Positions 29,654 to 37,227 of a stretch of 40,598 nucleotides of DNA are shown here, piece after piece (position 1 is the stretch's first letter; every line of letters starts with the position of its first letter). Below the pieces are notes generated by a model that was not told the DNA's origin, ran no database searches, and worked only from the letters and a program-made list of their open reading frames with translations. The DNA is taken from positions 1 through 40,598 of the forward strand of contig CALCWC010000145.1 in NCBI GenBank assembly GCA_937905985.1, read 5' to 3'. This stretch comes from an uncultured Verrucomicrobiales bacterium (GTDB lineage Bacteria; Verrucomicrobiota; Verrucomicrobiia; Verrucomicrobiales; Akkermansiaceae). Position numbers and translations under genes: made by a program.

Positions 29654-31228
29654 ATGAAATCACATTGCGCCAAATTGTTTTTCGCCCTGCTGAGCACGGG
29701 TGTGCTGGGCGGTGCCGCCACCTGCATTTCCATGGGCCTGCACCGCGCCATGGTGGACGCCCAGCAGCCGCCCACCCCCTCTGACCCCGTGGAGGCCGCC
29801 AAGCAGGCCCAGATTGTGCTGGACTACAAGTGCGCCGCCTGCCATGCCGCGGATGCCAAGCCCAATTCCTTCCTGAACACGCTTTCCCTGGGGCTGATGC
29901 AGCGGCACATTGACGCCGCCAAGGCCTCGTTCACGCTGGAGCCGGACCACTCGCTGCACTCCGGCGTGGTGGACTACTTGAAGATGGACCGCGTGCTCTC
30001 CACGCGCCGCATGCCCCCGGCATCCTACTCCGCCGTGCACCTGGGTTCCGCGCTCACGCCGGCAGACGTGGCTGCACTGCGCAACCACTACAAGCCGGAA
30101 GGCGCGCAGGCCCGCATGTTCATGCCCATTTCCCCCGTGTCCGCACCCGCCACGCGCGAGGAGAAGGCCCGCGTGCTGCTCGGCCAGCTGCTCTACAATG
30201 ATCCCCGCCTCTCCACCACCAACGAGGTTTCCTGCGCCTCCTGCCACGACCTCACCAAGGGTGGAACCGACAACAAGCCCAAGTCCGACGGCGTGCCCGG
30301 CACGGACGGCAAGCCGCAGAAGGGCGGCGTGAACGCGCCCTCCGTCTACAACGCCGCCGGCAACATCCGCCAGTTCTGGGACGGCCGCGCCGCCAACCTG
30401 AAGGAGCAGGCCGGAGGTCCTCCCCTGAACCCCGTGGAGATGGGCTACCAGTACCCCGAGGACTGGCAGGCCATTGCCGACAAGCTGGGCAAGGACCCGC
30501 GCCTGGCCGCGCTCTTTGCGCTGGCCTATGGTGACGAGGGCATCACGGGCGACACCATCACGGATGCCATCGCCGCCTATGAGCAGACGCTCGTCACCCC
30601 GGATTCCGACTTCGACCGCTACCTGAAGGGCGACACGGAGGCGCTGAGCTCCGAGCAGAAGCAGGGACTCAAGAAGTTTGTGCTCTACGGCTGCGCCACC
30701 TGCCACGCCGGCCCCACCCTCGGCGGTATCAGCTTTGAGAACATCAACACTCATGCCGACCTCCGCGAGCTCGCCACCAAAGGCATTCCCGGCTCCCACT
30801 CCAGCCGCCCGGAGGACGCTTCCTGCGCCGGCTGCCATCCCGATGGCGTGGAGCCAGACGCCGCCAAGAACGCGGAATACCAGGAGGGTGCCTTCGGCCG
30901 CATGGACTTCACCAAGAACCCCACCCACAAGGATCTCTTCCGCGTGCCCAACCTGCGCAACGTGGCCCTCACCTGGCCCTACTTCCACACCGGCACCGTG
31001 GACTCCCTGGAGGATGCCGTGCGCATCATGTGCATGACCCAGAACGCCATCACGCCCAGCGAGACCGCCGTGCGTGAAATCACCGCCTTCCTGCACGCCC
31101 AGACCGGCAAGCTCAACGGCAAGCCCGTGGACCAGCTCACGCCCGAGGACGTGGCACCGCCCGCCACGGACGACCTGGTGCCCGCTGCCGCTCCCGGCAC
31201 GCAGCTGGCGGCGGATGATGAAATCTGA
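29654..31228 (+). CDS. Multihaem cytochrome c peroxidase-like protein (CCP/MauG family) with extra haem sites
   Basis: 524-residue exported c-type cytochrome. After an N-terminal signal or anchor (LFFALLSTGVLGGAATCISMGL) comes a small haem domain with CAACH (60-64) and RMPPASYSAVH (possible distal Met), like the Haem_bd domain. The CCP core has CASCH (194-198), QFWDGRAANLKEQAGGP and CATCH (347-351), then FRVPNLRNVALTWPYFHTG. A fourth motif, CAGCH (391-395), lies inside the second CCP domain. Ordinary bacterial CCPs have two haem sites, so this is a four-site version. Probable role: peroxide reduction with electrons from the quinone pool, in the periplasm. Confidence 0.9.
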   Translation: MKSHCAKLFFALLSTGVLGGAATCISMGLHRAMVDAQQPPTPSDPVEAAKQAQIVLDYKCAACHAADAKPNSFLNTLSLGLMQRHIDAAKASFTLEPDHSLHSGVVDYLKMDRVLSTRRMPPASYSAVHLGSALTPADVAALRNHYKPEGAQARMFMPISPVSAPATREEKARVLLGQLLYNDPRLSTTNEVSCASCHDLTKGGTDNKPKSDGVPGTDGKPQKGGVNAPSVYNAAGNIRQFWDGRAANLKEQAGGPPLNPVEMGYQYPEDWQAIADKLGKDPRLAALFALAYGDEGITGDTITDAIAAYEQTLVTPDSDFDRYLKGDTEALSSEQKQGLKKFVLYGCATCHAGPTLGGISFENINTHADLRELATKGIPGSHSSRPEDASCAGCHPDGVEPDAAKNAEYQEGAFGRMDFTKNPTHKDLFRVPNLRNVALTWPYFHTGTVDSLEDAVRIMCMTQNAITPSETAVREITAFLHAQTGKLNGKPVDQLTPEDVAPPATDDLVPAAAPGTQLAADDEI

Positions 31229-31237
31229 TTGCGCCCC

Positions 31238-32008
31238 ATGCTCCGCTTCTCCGTACTGGCAAGCAGCAGCCAAGGCAATGCCACCGTGGTGTCCACCGGC
31301 CGCGTAAGCGTGCTGGTGGATGCCGGCATCAGCTGTCTGCGCCTCCGCAACTCCCTCCAGGACTGCGGTATCCCCGCCCCGCAAATCGGCGGCGTGTTCA
31401 TCACCCATGAACACGTGGACCACATATGCGGGCTCGGCCAGTTTTGCAAGAAGTACGCCCCGCGCGTCTACTGCAGCCGCTACCTCTCGCCGGATCTGCG
31501 CGCCGTGGCGCCGGATGCCGCCTACACCTTCCTGGAACCCGGTGCCACCGTGGAGCTGGAGGACCTGCGCGTCACCCCGTTCAGTGTGAGCCACGATGCC
31601 GCCGATCCCCTCGGCTACCTCTTCGAGTGCGGCGGCTCCAAGCTCGGCTACGTCACGGACACCGGGCGCATCATGCGTGGTATGGACGAAATGCTGGCGG
31701 GTGTGGATGCCCTGTACCTGGAGTCCAACTACGATGATGAGATGCTGCAGAACTCAGGCCGTCCCAAGCGGCTGATTGAGCGTATCACCTGTGCCTGCGG
31801 ACACCTCTCCAACGAGCAGGCGTGCGACTTTGTGCGCACGGTTGCCCACCCCGGCCTGCGCCACCTGGTGCTCGCCCATATCAGCCCGGAGTGCAACACC
31901 CCGGAGCTCGCCCGCACCGCCATGCAGGCCACGCTGGACGACATCGGCCTGCCTGCCGCGCTCCATTGCGCGCCCCGCGCCAACCGCCTCCCCTGGATTG
32001 AACTTTAA
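31238..32008 (+). CDS. MBL-fold metallohydrolase (YycJ/WalJ-like)
   Basis: 256-residue cytoplasmic metallo-beta-lactamase-fold protein. The zinc motif is FITHEHVDHICGL; LRFSVLASSSQGNATVV at the start and LGYVTDTGRI and LAHIS later are the usual YycJ-type blocks ('LaSGSsGN.~'). Such proteins are thought to be nucleases or hydrolases in DNA maintenance or cell-wall signalling; no precise function is established here. The ATG is 9 nt after the cytochrome stop, without Shine-Dalgarno, so it is probably cotranscribed; a TTG at 31229 is the alternative start. Confidence 0.88.
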   Translation: MLRFSVLASSSQGNATVVSTGRVSVLVDAGISCLRLRNSLQDCGIPAPQIGGVFITHEHVDHICGLGQFCKKYAPRVYCSRYLSPDLRAVAPDAAYTFLEPGATVELEDLRVTPFSVSHDAADPLGYLFECGGSKLGYVTDTGRIMRGMDEMLAGVDALYLESNYDDEMLQNSGRPKRLIERITCACGHLSNEQACDFVRTVAHPGLRHLVLAHISPECNTPELARTAMQATLDDIGLPAALHCAPRANRLPWIEL

Positions 32009-32017
32009 TCCCCCTTT

Positions 32018-32446
32018 ATGAAAAACACCATTGTCACCTGTCTGATTGCCGCCCTCTGCTGCCCCGCGCTTGCCGAGTTGCCGGACAACCCCACCACCCC
32101 GCAGGACTACTACGCCGTACAGGACGAAGTCATCTCCTGCCTCACCCAGCTCACTTCCATCCTGCAGGGGGTGAAGGACAAGGATTCCGCGGATGCCGCC
32201 GCGCCCGCCGTCTCAGACCTTGCCTCCAACGTGGAGAGCGCCGTCAAGCTCATCATGGAAAAGCAGGATGAAGTGCAGAAAATCCTGGAGCAGCGCACGG
32301 ATGTCACCCCCGCCCAGTACGATGACGCCCTCTTCGCCGTCATCAAGGTGAACTCCGAGCTCAAGGCCAGGGAATACTACCACTCCACTGCGCTCACCGC
32401 TGCCATGGAGGCCTTCACCAAGGCTATCACCGGCCGCGCCGAGTAG
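32018..32446 (+). CDS. Small secreted protein of unknown function
   Basis: 142-residue product with a signal peptide (KNTIVTCLIAALCCPALA) and a mature part predicted to be almost fully helical (heptad-like stretches around DEVISCLTQLTSIL and AVKLIMEKQDEVQKILEQR), with few aromatic residues. I recognise no family. It lies 9 nt after the MBL gene behind a pyrimidine-rich gap (TCCCCCTTT) and ends with a small hairpin overlapping its stop codon. Confidence 0.75.
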   Translation: MKNTIVTCLIAALCCPALAELPDNPTTPQDYYAVQDEVISCLTQLTSILQGVKDKDSADAAAPAVSDLASNVESAVKLIMEKQDEVQKILEQRTDVTPAQYDDALFAVIKVNSELKAREYYHSTALTAAMEAFTKAITGRAE

Positions 32447-32459
32447 CCGCTACTTTTTT
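32442..32459 (+). terminator. Short hairpin with T-run at the end of the small secreted gene
   Basis: AGTAG-CCG-CTACT followed by TTTTT, overlapping the TAG stop codon (32444-32446). The stem is only 5 bp, but the T-run makes a terminator plausible. lnt is convergent 25 nt away. Confidence 0.5.
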
Positions 32460-32470
32460 GTGCGGGGGAG

Positions 32471-34387
32471 TTACTCTCCCTTGTCATCACGCACGGGCTC
32501 GCGCTTCCATGCGGGAACGCACGTGCCCAGCGCCAGCAGCAGGCAGAGCACAACCGCCCAGTCTCCCCAGGCTGCGTATAGTGTCACCCCCGCCTCCCGG
32601 TCCACGGGCAGCACGGCGTAGCTGAAGCCGTCCAGGTGCGGGTCTCCGTCCCCCTTGCGCAGGGCGTGGATGAACGCACCGTTGGGGGCGATGGCGCAGG
32701 TGACGCCCATATTGGCGGCGCGCACCATGGGGCGGCGCAGCTCAATGCAGCGGAAGGCGGCGGCACGCGCCTGTTGCTCGCCGCAGGCGGATTCGCGGAA
32801 CCAGGCGTCATTGCTGCCGTTGACGATCACCTGCGGGCCGTGGCGCACGAACTTGGCCACCTGCGGGGAAACGGTGTCCTCATAGCAGATGGCGGGAATG
32901 GCATCCACCGTTTCGTCCGTGCCGGGCACGGGGACGCGCAAGGGCTCGCTGCCCGTGCCGGGAATGATGCCGTCTCCCACCTGGGTGCCCGTGATGGCGG
33001 AGAACGCCTTGCCAATCCAGCCGATGGAATCCACAAGAGGTATGTACTCGCCGAAGGGCATGAGGTGCTGCTTGGAGGCGGTGAGGGCGGAGTCCTGCCC
33101 GCCGGGCATCACGGCCATGGAGTTGAGCATGCCCGCGGGCGCGAGCGTGCCGTCATCCTCAGTGCGGCAAAGAAATTCGTCCACCCCGGTGAAGAGCACG
33201 AAATCCTGCCCGCCCATCTCGCGCACCAACTGGCGCACCTTCGGCAGCCCGTTCTCGCCCATCAGTTCCTCCTCGGTGTGGCGGTCCGGGATGATGGCGC
33301 GCGTGTCTGCATCCCGCAGGAAGGGGCATCCCAGTGCGCTTTCCGGCCACACCACCCACACGGGGAGCTGCTGGGTAAAGGCTAAATCCGGGTGCTCCAC
33401 GGCGCGCTGCACCGTGTCCTTCTGGATTTGGTCAAAGGCGCTCTTGGTGGCGCGCAGGTACACGCCGTAGAGGTGCGGCTGCACGCTTCCGGCGCTCATG
33501 CGCTCGTTCTGGTCCAGGTTGATTTGCACGGCGGCCACGGGCAGCTGCAGCACCTCGGGGCGCTGCATCATCACCTGCGGCGAATACTGGCGGGAGAGGT
33601 ACAGCCCGCCGGCGAATAGAACCATCAGCACCACCACCGCTCCATAGAAATCCCACGGGCGGCAGCCTATCCCGCAGCCCTTGAAGTGCAGCACCGCGCG
33701 CCGCAGCGCGCACCACAGAACCACAGTCGTGAACACCGGAATGAACGCCAGCGCGCTCGTGCCCACAAACTCCGCCCACTGCACCATGGAGAGCCCATCG
33801 TAAAGTGCCGTTCCCAGGCTGCACCAGCTGAAGCCCAGCGTGCCGCTCGCCCGCAGCCACTCGATGCACACCCAAAGCGCACCTAGCCCCAGCGCGCAGC
33901 GCAGCGTGCACAGGGTGTCGCGCGAGGCCCATTCGCCCCAAGCCTTCCTGCGTTCCTCCTGCGGCAGGCTGTTCACCTGCGGCGTCTCGGCGGAGCAGGG
34001 GCGCAGCCAGGTGTTGGCCATGCCGCCCCAAAGCGCAGGCAGGCAGGAGTACAGCGCCATAAGCGGCAGGAACGCCGTCCCCAGGAACACGGGCAGGGGT
34101 ATGTCCCACACCACGCCCACGTTGTGGATCCACCAAAAGCTCACGCCATACCAGCCCATGCCGTACAGCCACCCCAGCCGGAACCCGCGCCAGAATCCCT
34201 TGCGCCCGCACCACAGGACTGAGAGCAAGGGTATCAGGCCCACCCACACCAGGCTCCCGAAATCATACGGCGGGTACGCCAGAGCCATGAACGAACCGCC
34301 CAGCAGCGCCCACAGCCAATTCAGTGGGAACCGCCGCGCACCACGGCCTTGCGGGCTTGCAGAAGCGGCTGCCGCGTCCTTGCTCAT
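32471..34387 (-). CDS. lnt: Apolipoprotein N-acyltransferase (Lnt)
   Basis: Inner-membrane enzyme that adds the third acyl chain to lipoproteins, needed for their transport to the outer membrane. 638 residues, longer than E. coli Lnt (512). The N-terminal part has about eight TMs (WLWALLGGSFMALAYPPYDF, then the WGYGVSFWW-like GWYGVSFWWIHN). The nitrilase-like domain has the triad: Glu in WVVWPESALGC, Lys in SKQHLMPFGEYIP, Cys in AICYEDTVS. A last TM precedes the C terminus. The ATG at 34387 overlaps the upstream stop codon (ATGA), so the two genes are coupled. Extra length lies mainly between TM segments around residues 120-170. Confidence 0.92.
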   Translation of the reverse strand: MSKDAAAASASPQGRGARRFPLNWLWALLGGSFMALAYPPYDFGSLVWVGLIPLLSVLWCGRKGFWRGFRLGWLYGMGWYGVSFWWIHNVGVVWDIPLPVFLGTAFLPLMALYSCLPALWGGMANTWLRPCSAETPQVNSLPQEERRKAWGEWASRDTLCTLRCALGLGALWVCIEWLRASGTLGFSWCSLGTALYDGLSMVQWAEFVGTSALAFIPVFTTVVLWCALRRAVLHFKGCGIGCRPWDFYGAVVVLMVLFAGGLYLSRQYSPQVMMQRPEVLQLPVAAVQINLDQNERMSAGSVQPHLYGVYLRATKSAFDQIQKDTVQRAVEHPDLAFTQQLPVWVVWPESALGCPFLRDADTRAIIPDRHTEEELMGENGLPKVRQLVREMGGQDFVLFTGVDEFLCRTEDDGTLAPAGMLNSMAVMPGGQDSALTASKQHLMPFGEYIPLVDSIGWIGKAFSAITGTQVGDGIIPGTGSEPLRVPVPGTDETVDAIPAICYEDTVSPQVAKFVRHGPQVIVNGSNDAWFRESACGEQQARAAAFRCIELRRPMVRAANMGVTCAIAPNGAFIHALRKGDGDPHLDGFSYAVLPVDREAGVTLYAAWGDWAVVLCLLLALGTCVPAWKREPVRDDKGE

Positions 34388-35001
34388 AAGCCGGGAAAGT
34401 CCTTTGCCGGGATGCTCTTGTGGCCCAGCTCTTCCAGTTCGTATTTGCCGTCCGGCTCGTTGCTGATATCCACGCGCCACAGCGGCTCATCCATGTTCAT
34501 CTTGTGCAGGATGTAGGTGTCCCTGTCCTGAATGCCCGTCTCGATGTAGCACGTGGCCTCCTTGCCGGACGCCTGGATGGTCAAATCGTTGGTTTCGATA
34601 AACTGGCCATCGCGGTACGGGAGGCGGCAGACGTTGCCGACCTGGTGGTTGGCCGAATCCCTGAACACGATGTGCAGGTAGCCGGTGCCGGTGCAGCTGC
34701 CCAGCTTGAGGTGCAGCGTGGGGTAGAGCAGGGCGCGCAGCTCCAAGCGCTCGTCGCCCTTGGTGGAATTCCACTGCGCGTCCGCCTCCTCGACAATTAC
34801 GCCCTCGCCGTGCCATGGCAGCTTGGCGTCATTCTGGCGCCAGGGATGCCCCGGCACGTTGCACGCAAACCATACCACAAACGCGGCTGCCAGCAGCAGC
34901 ACCACAAACCCGGCTCCGCGGCCCAGGTGGTTCATGGCATCGATTTTTCTCTGCTGCGTGCGGGAAACGTACGGCTTTTCTTCTGTGTCAGTATCCGGCA
35001 T
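34384..35001 (-). CDS. Single-pass membrane protein of unknown function, upstream of lnt
   Basis: 205-residue protein: a charged cytoplasmic N terminus (about 1-28), one TM (GAGFVVLLLAAAFVVWFACNV, family unknown), and a periplasmic beta-rich domain of about 145 residues (TGTGYLHIVFRD, then CYIETGIQDRDTYILHKM). I recognise no family. It is the first gene of an lnt operon, translationally coupled by a 4-nt overlap, which hints at an envelope or lipoprotein-related role (inference). Its start is fixed by a promoter 6 nt upstream; the longer frame would run through the ferredoxin promoter. Confidence 0.75.
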   Translation of the reverse strand: MPDTDTEEKPYVSRTQQRKIDAMNHLGRGAGFVVLLLAAAFVVWFACNVPGHPWRQNDAKLPWHGEGVIVEEADAQWNSTKGDERLELRALLYPTLHLKLGSCTGTGYLHIVFRDSANHQVGNVCRLPYRDGQFIETNDLTIQASGKEATCYIETGIQDRDTYILHKMNMDEPLWRVDISNEPDGKYELEELGHKSIPAKDFPGL

Positions 35002-35007
35002 GCTCCT

Positions 35008-35036
35008 ATTGTGCCGCGAAATGCCCCTGCTGGCAA
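35008..35036 (-). promoter_or_regulatory. Leaderless promoter of the lnt operon
   Basis: Minus strand: TTGCCA (35036-35031), 17-nt spacer, CACAAT (35013-35008), then AGGAGC and the ATG at 35001. The 6-nt gap resembles a Shine-Dalgarno but is too close to the ATG and would be untranscribed or nearly so. Confidence 0.7.
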
Positions 35037-35045
35037 TAAAAAAGA

Positions 35046-35074
35046 TTGCATTCCTCCAAAAAGGGGTGTAAAAC
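35046..35074 (+). promoter_or_regulatory. Promoter of the ferredoxin gene
   Basis: TTGCAT (35046-35051), 17-nt spacer, TAAAAC (35069-35074), 29 nt before the ATG. Divergent from the lnt operon promoter, 9 bp apart. Confidence 0.6.
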
Positions 35075-35103
35075 GGGGCTTCCAACCCGATATTACAACA
35101 ACA

Positions 35104-35337
35104 ATGGCTGAAGTAGACGAAAAGAACGAGAAGAATGTGCCCGGTAAGTTTTACGTGGACAGCAACTGCATCGACTGCGACCTTTGCCGCGAGACCGCAC
35201 CCGATTTCTACAAGCGCGACGACGATGAGGGTGTGTCCTATGTGTGCCGCCAGCCGGAGACGGACGCGGAGATTGCCGTTTGCCGGGAGGCTCTGGAGGG
35301 CTGCCCCGTGCAGGCTATCGGCGACGATGGGGAGTAA
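35104..35337 (+). CDS. 4Fe-4S ferredoxin
   Basis: 77-residue small electron carrier with one [4Fe-4S] cluster. The ligands are C22, C25 and C28 in NCIDCDLCRETAP and C67 in EGCPVQAIG. Two further cysteines (C48, C60) lie where larger families would have a second cluster; they could form a disulphide. The protein is acidic. Length and motif fit monocluster ferredoxins of the Fer4_13 type. A terminator hairpin follows at 35371. No reductase neighbours reveal its partner. Confidence 0.9.
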   Translation: MAEVDEKNEKNVPGKFYVDSNCIDCDLCRETAPDFYKRDDDEGVSYVCRQPETDAEIAVCREALEGCPVQAIGDDGE

Positions 35338-35370
35338 TCTCCCATCCCGCACGAATCAAATTTAACCCCT

Positions 35371-35404
35371 GCAACCCGGCGGCGAGTCCCCCGGGTTGCT
35401 TTTT
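35371..35404 (+). terminator. Intrinsic terminator after the ferredoxin gene
   Basis: GCAACCCGG (35371-35379) pairs with CCGGGTTGC (35391-35399), followed by TTTTT. The next gene's ATG (35408) begins only 3 nt after the T-run, so some read-through must drive it, or it has a promoter inside this region. Confidence 0.8.
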
Positions 35405-35407
35405 GCC

Positions 35408-35890
35408 ATGCCCACCCCCCGCAAAGTGAAAGCCAAGATGCCCGCGCGCTCCTCCAAGCGCGGCCGCAACGCGCCCCGCTTCCGTCTGGTGGAGATGGAG
35501 GACGGTTCCCTGCGCGCCGAACGCGTGCGCAGCTCCTCCCAGGGCGCGCGCGACCAAGCCTTGGCGGATTTCTACGGCACGGCCCCGCGTCTTTCCGTCA
35601 CCTCCAACATGCGCGGCTTGGAATCCCTGCTGGGGGAGGTGCTGGAGGGCCTGCACCTGGATCAGGAGGCCGTGGCACCGGAAATACTGGCCGGCGTGTG
35701 GAAACGCGTGGCGGGGGAATCCCTTGCCACCTGCACGGAGCTGCAGTCCGTCTCGCGCCACACGGCCCGCGTGTGGGTGAACCACCCCATTGTGCGCTTT
35801 GAGCTTGAACGCATCAAGCCTAAGCTCATCCAAGCCCTCAACGCCGAACTGGGCGAGGACTGCGTGCGCTCTGTCAAGTTCGTGCAGTAG
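35408..35890 (+). CDS. DciA-like (DUF721) protein
   Basis: 160-residue protein. The C-terminal 90 residues (LESLLGEVLEGLHLDQ, then VWKRVAGESLATCTELQSVS and VWVNHPIVRFELERIKPKLI with broken family spacing) match DUF721, the domain of DciA, which loads or assists the replicative helicase in bacteria without DnaC. The N-terminal 40 residues are basic and probably disordered (PTPRKVKAKMPARSSKRGRN). The ATG lies 3 nt after a terminator T-run. A longer frame from 35396 starts within the terminator. Ends 5 nt from the convergent recombinase gene. Confidence 0.75.
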   Translation: MPTPRKVKAKMPARSSKRGRNAPRFRLVEMEDGSLRAERVRSSSQGARDQALADFYGTAPRLSVTSNMRGLESLLGEVLEGLHLDQEAVAPEILAGVWKRVAGESLATCTELQSVSRHTARVWVNHPIVRFELERIKPKLIQALNAELGEDCVRSVKFVQ

Positions 35891-35900
35891 CGGCGCTACT
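35886..35900. repeat. Hairpin containing both convergent stop codons
   Basis: AGTAGC-GGC-GCTACT. Its left arm holds the dciA-like stop TAG (35888-35890) and its right arm the recombinase stop (35898-35896). No U-run follows on either strand. It resembles the shorter hairpin at 32442. Confidence 0.6.
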
Positions 35901-36879
35901 TCCAAAAACTGTCCGCCTTGCTGTCCAGGAAGGCTGTCACGTAGCGTGTATGCAGCAGGTTGGAATCGGAATGCCCCATCTCCAGCTGCAGCTCCGGCAG
36001 ATTGCGGAAATGCCGCGCGTGGTAGCTCGCAAACGTGTGCCGGCATGCGTCGGCACGCCAATCCGTGAACCCCGCCTCCTGTCTCAGCTGGCGCCACCGC
36101 TTCAGCCAATTTCCTGGTATCGTGCGGTCCTGCTCTCCGAGCCTCGCCACCTTGCGCAGCGGTATCACTCGCCCGCCGCCCGTCTTGCTTGTCTGGGGCC
36201 GGATGATGAGTTCCCGCCCCTTCCAGTCGATGTCCTTGTCCGGCTCCAGGCGTGACACCTCCGTGGGGCGCACGCCGCAGTAGAGCATGAGCTTCAGGGA
36301 AAGCCGCATGGCGCGGTGTTCCGGCTTTTGCGCGGTCTCCTCCAGGCGTTTCACCTCCTCCAGCGTGAGCGGGTGGATGGTCTTTTCCTCCTCCGTGGGG
36401 GCCTTGATGCGTGCCACCGGGTTGGAATCGCACCATTCCTGGCGGATGCCGTATTCAAAGACGCTGTGCAGGATCATGCGCCCCTTGCGGTATGTGCTTG
36501 CGCATGTCCCGCATGTCTCTTTCAGCAGCTTGGTGCATTCCTTCGTGCTCATGTCGCGCAGAGGACGCTCCGCCACACCCTTCTGCCTCAGGAAGCGGCG
36601 CATGTAGTGCCGCAGGTCCCGCCGCGTGGTGGGGCGCCTCCCCGCGCGGGCATCGATGCTCTCCCAGCCCGCCTGGGCAAAGGAAACCGTGTTTTCCTCA
36701 CGGCTCAGTGCCGCAACACCCAGGCGCATCACGCGCCGCAGCAGCTGCAGCACCTCCACTCGCTCCAGCCCCGCCGCGCGCGGGGTCAGCATCTCTGTGG
36801 CTTCCAAAATGATGCGCGCGGCATCCACCGGAGTGAGCGGTTGCTCATTCAACAATTCTTTTGCTGTTTCTTCTTCCAT
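35896..36879 (-). CDS. Tyrosine recombinase (phage-integrase family)
   Basis: 327-residue site-specific recombinase. The N-terminal part (about 1-160) includes a SAM-like DNA-binding region; the catalytic part has R204 in LYCGVRPTEVSRL, K232 in PQTSKTGGGRVIPL, R280-H281 in ACRHTFASY, H303 in LEMGHSDSNLLHTRYV and the nucleophile Y313. The first residue of the usual H-x-x-R box is Asp277 here, a change tolerated in some members. No phage or transposon genes adjoin. The upstream spacer has inverted repeats that might be recombination sites. A good promoter lies about 90 nt upstream, giving an unusually long leader for this window. Confidence 0.9.
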   Translation of the reverse strand: MEEETAKELLNEQPLTPVDAARIILEATEMLTPRAAGLERVEVLQLLRRVMRLGVAALSREENTVSFAQAGWESIDARAGRRPTTRRDLRHYMRRFLRQKGVAERPLRDMSTKECTKLLKETCGTCASTYRKGRMILHSVFEYGIRQEWCDSNPVARIKAPTEEEKTIHPLTLEEVKRLEETAQKPEHRAMRLSLKLMLYCGVRPTEVSRLEPDKDIDWKGRELIIRPQTSKTGGGRVIPLRKVARLGEQDRTIPGNWLKRWRQLRQEAGFTDWRADACRHTFASYHARHFRNLPELQLEMGHSDSNLLHTRYVTAFLDSKADSFWK

Positions 36880-36900
36880 ATTACTGTTAGCTTTAAGTTT

Positions 36901-37062
36901 CCCTAATACTGTAGCACCCTCGCATCTACGTTAACGGTTGATGCTGTGGTGAAAACTGCGAGAGCCAAAACTATAGCAAAAGGAAGGCAATTTTCAACAG
37001 AAAGCAAAAAATCCTTGATTTCATCACGAAATTTCGTCTAACAAAACATATCAGTATTAGGG
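36901..37062. repeat. Exact 11-12-bp inverted repeat pair flanking the recombinase promoter
   Basis: TCCCTAATACTG (36900-36911) recurs inverted at 37052-37063. The pair encloses the promoter at 36970-36997 and the 12-bp palindrome at 37026. It could be recombinase arm sites, an invertible-segment border or regulator sites. Confidence 0.7.
36970..36997 (-). promoter_or_regulatory. Recombinase promoter
   Basis: Minus strand: TTGAAA (36997-36992), 16-nt spacer, TATAGT (36975-36970). Transcription would start near 36963, about 84 nt before the ATG. Confidence 0.65.
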
Positions 37063-37192
37063 ATGCTGTAGTCCTCCCTATCCTTCAGAAACGGTTTTTC
37101 TCCGTCGGTCTCGGCGCGCGGCATTGTATGATCCGGCGGGAGCCGCCCCCGTCCCTGCCGTTTGTCGGCCCCTTCGCCACTCCTTTTTGGCC

Positions 37193-37221
37193 TTGATTTT
37201 TCGCGGCGCGCGGCGTACAAT
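37193..37221 (+). promoter_or_regulatory. Leaderless promoter of lpxA
   Basis: TTGATT (37193-37198), 17-nt spacer, TACAAT (37216-37221), then exactly 6 nt to the ATG at 37228. Confidence 0.8.
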
Positions 37222-37227
37222 AGCCGC

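Larger units (their letters stand above)
36880..37192. other. AT-rich spacer with inverted repeats between recombinase and lpxA
   Basis: About 310 nt without a gene. Visible features: exact inverted repeats CCCTAATACTG (36901-36911) and CAGTATTAGGG (37052-37062), about 140 nt apart; the palindrome ACGAAATTTCGT (37026-37037); and the recombinase promoter. The left part is AT-rich, the right part (37080-37190) GC-rich like the genes. Confidence 0.7.

Noticed and set aside
29660..31594. 644-codon minus-strand frame opposite the cytochrome gene
   Set aside because: It covers a gene with four haem motifs in the correct frame; the product is low-complexity Gly/Ala/His.
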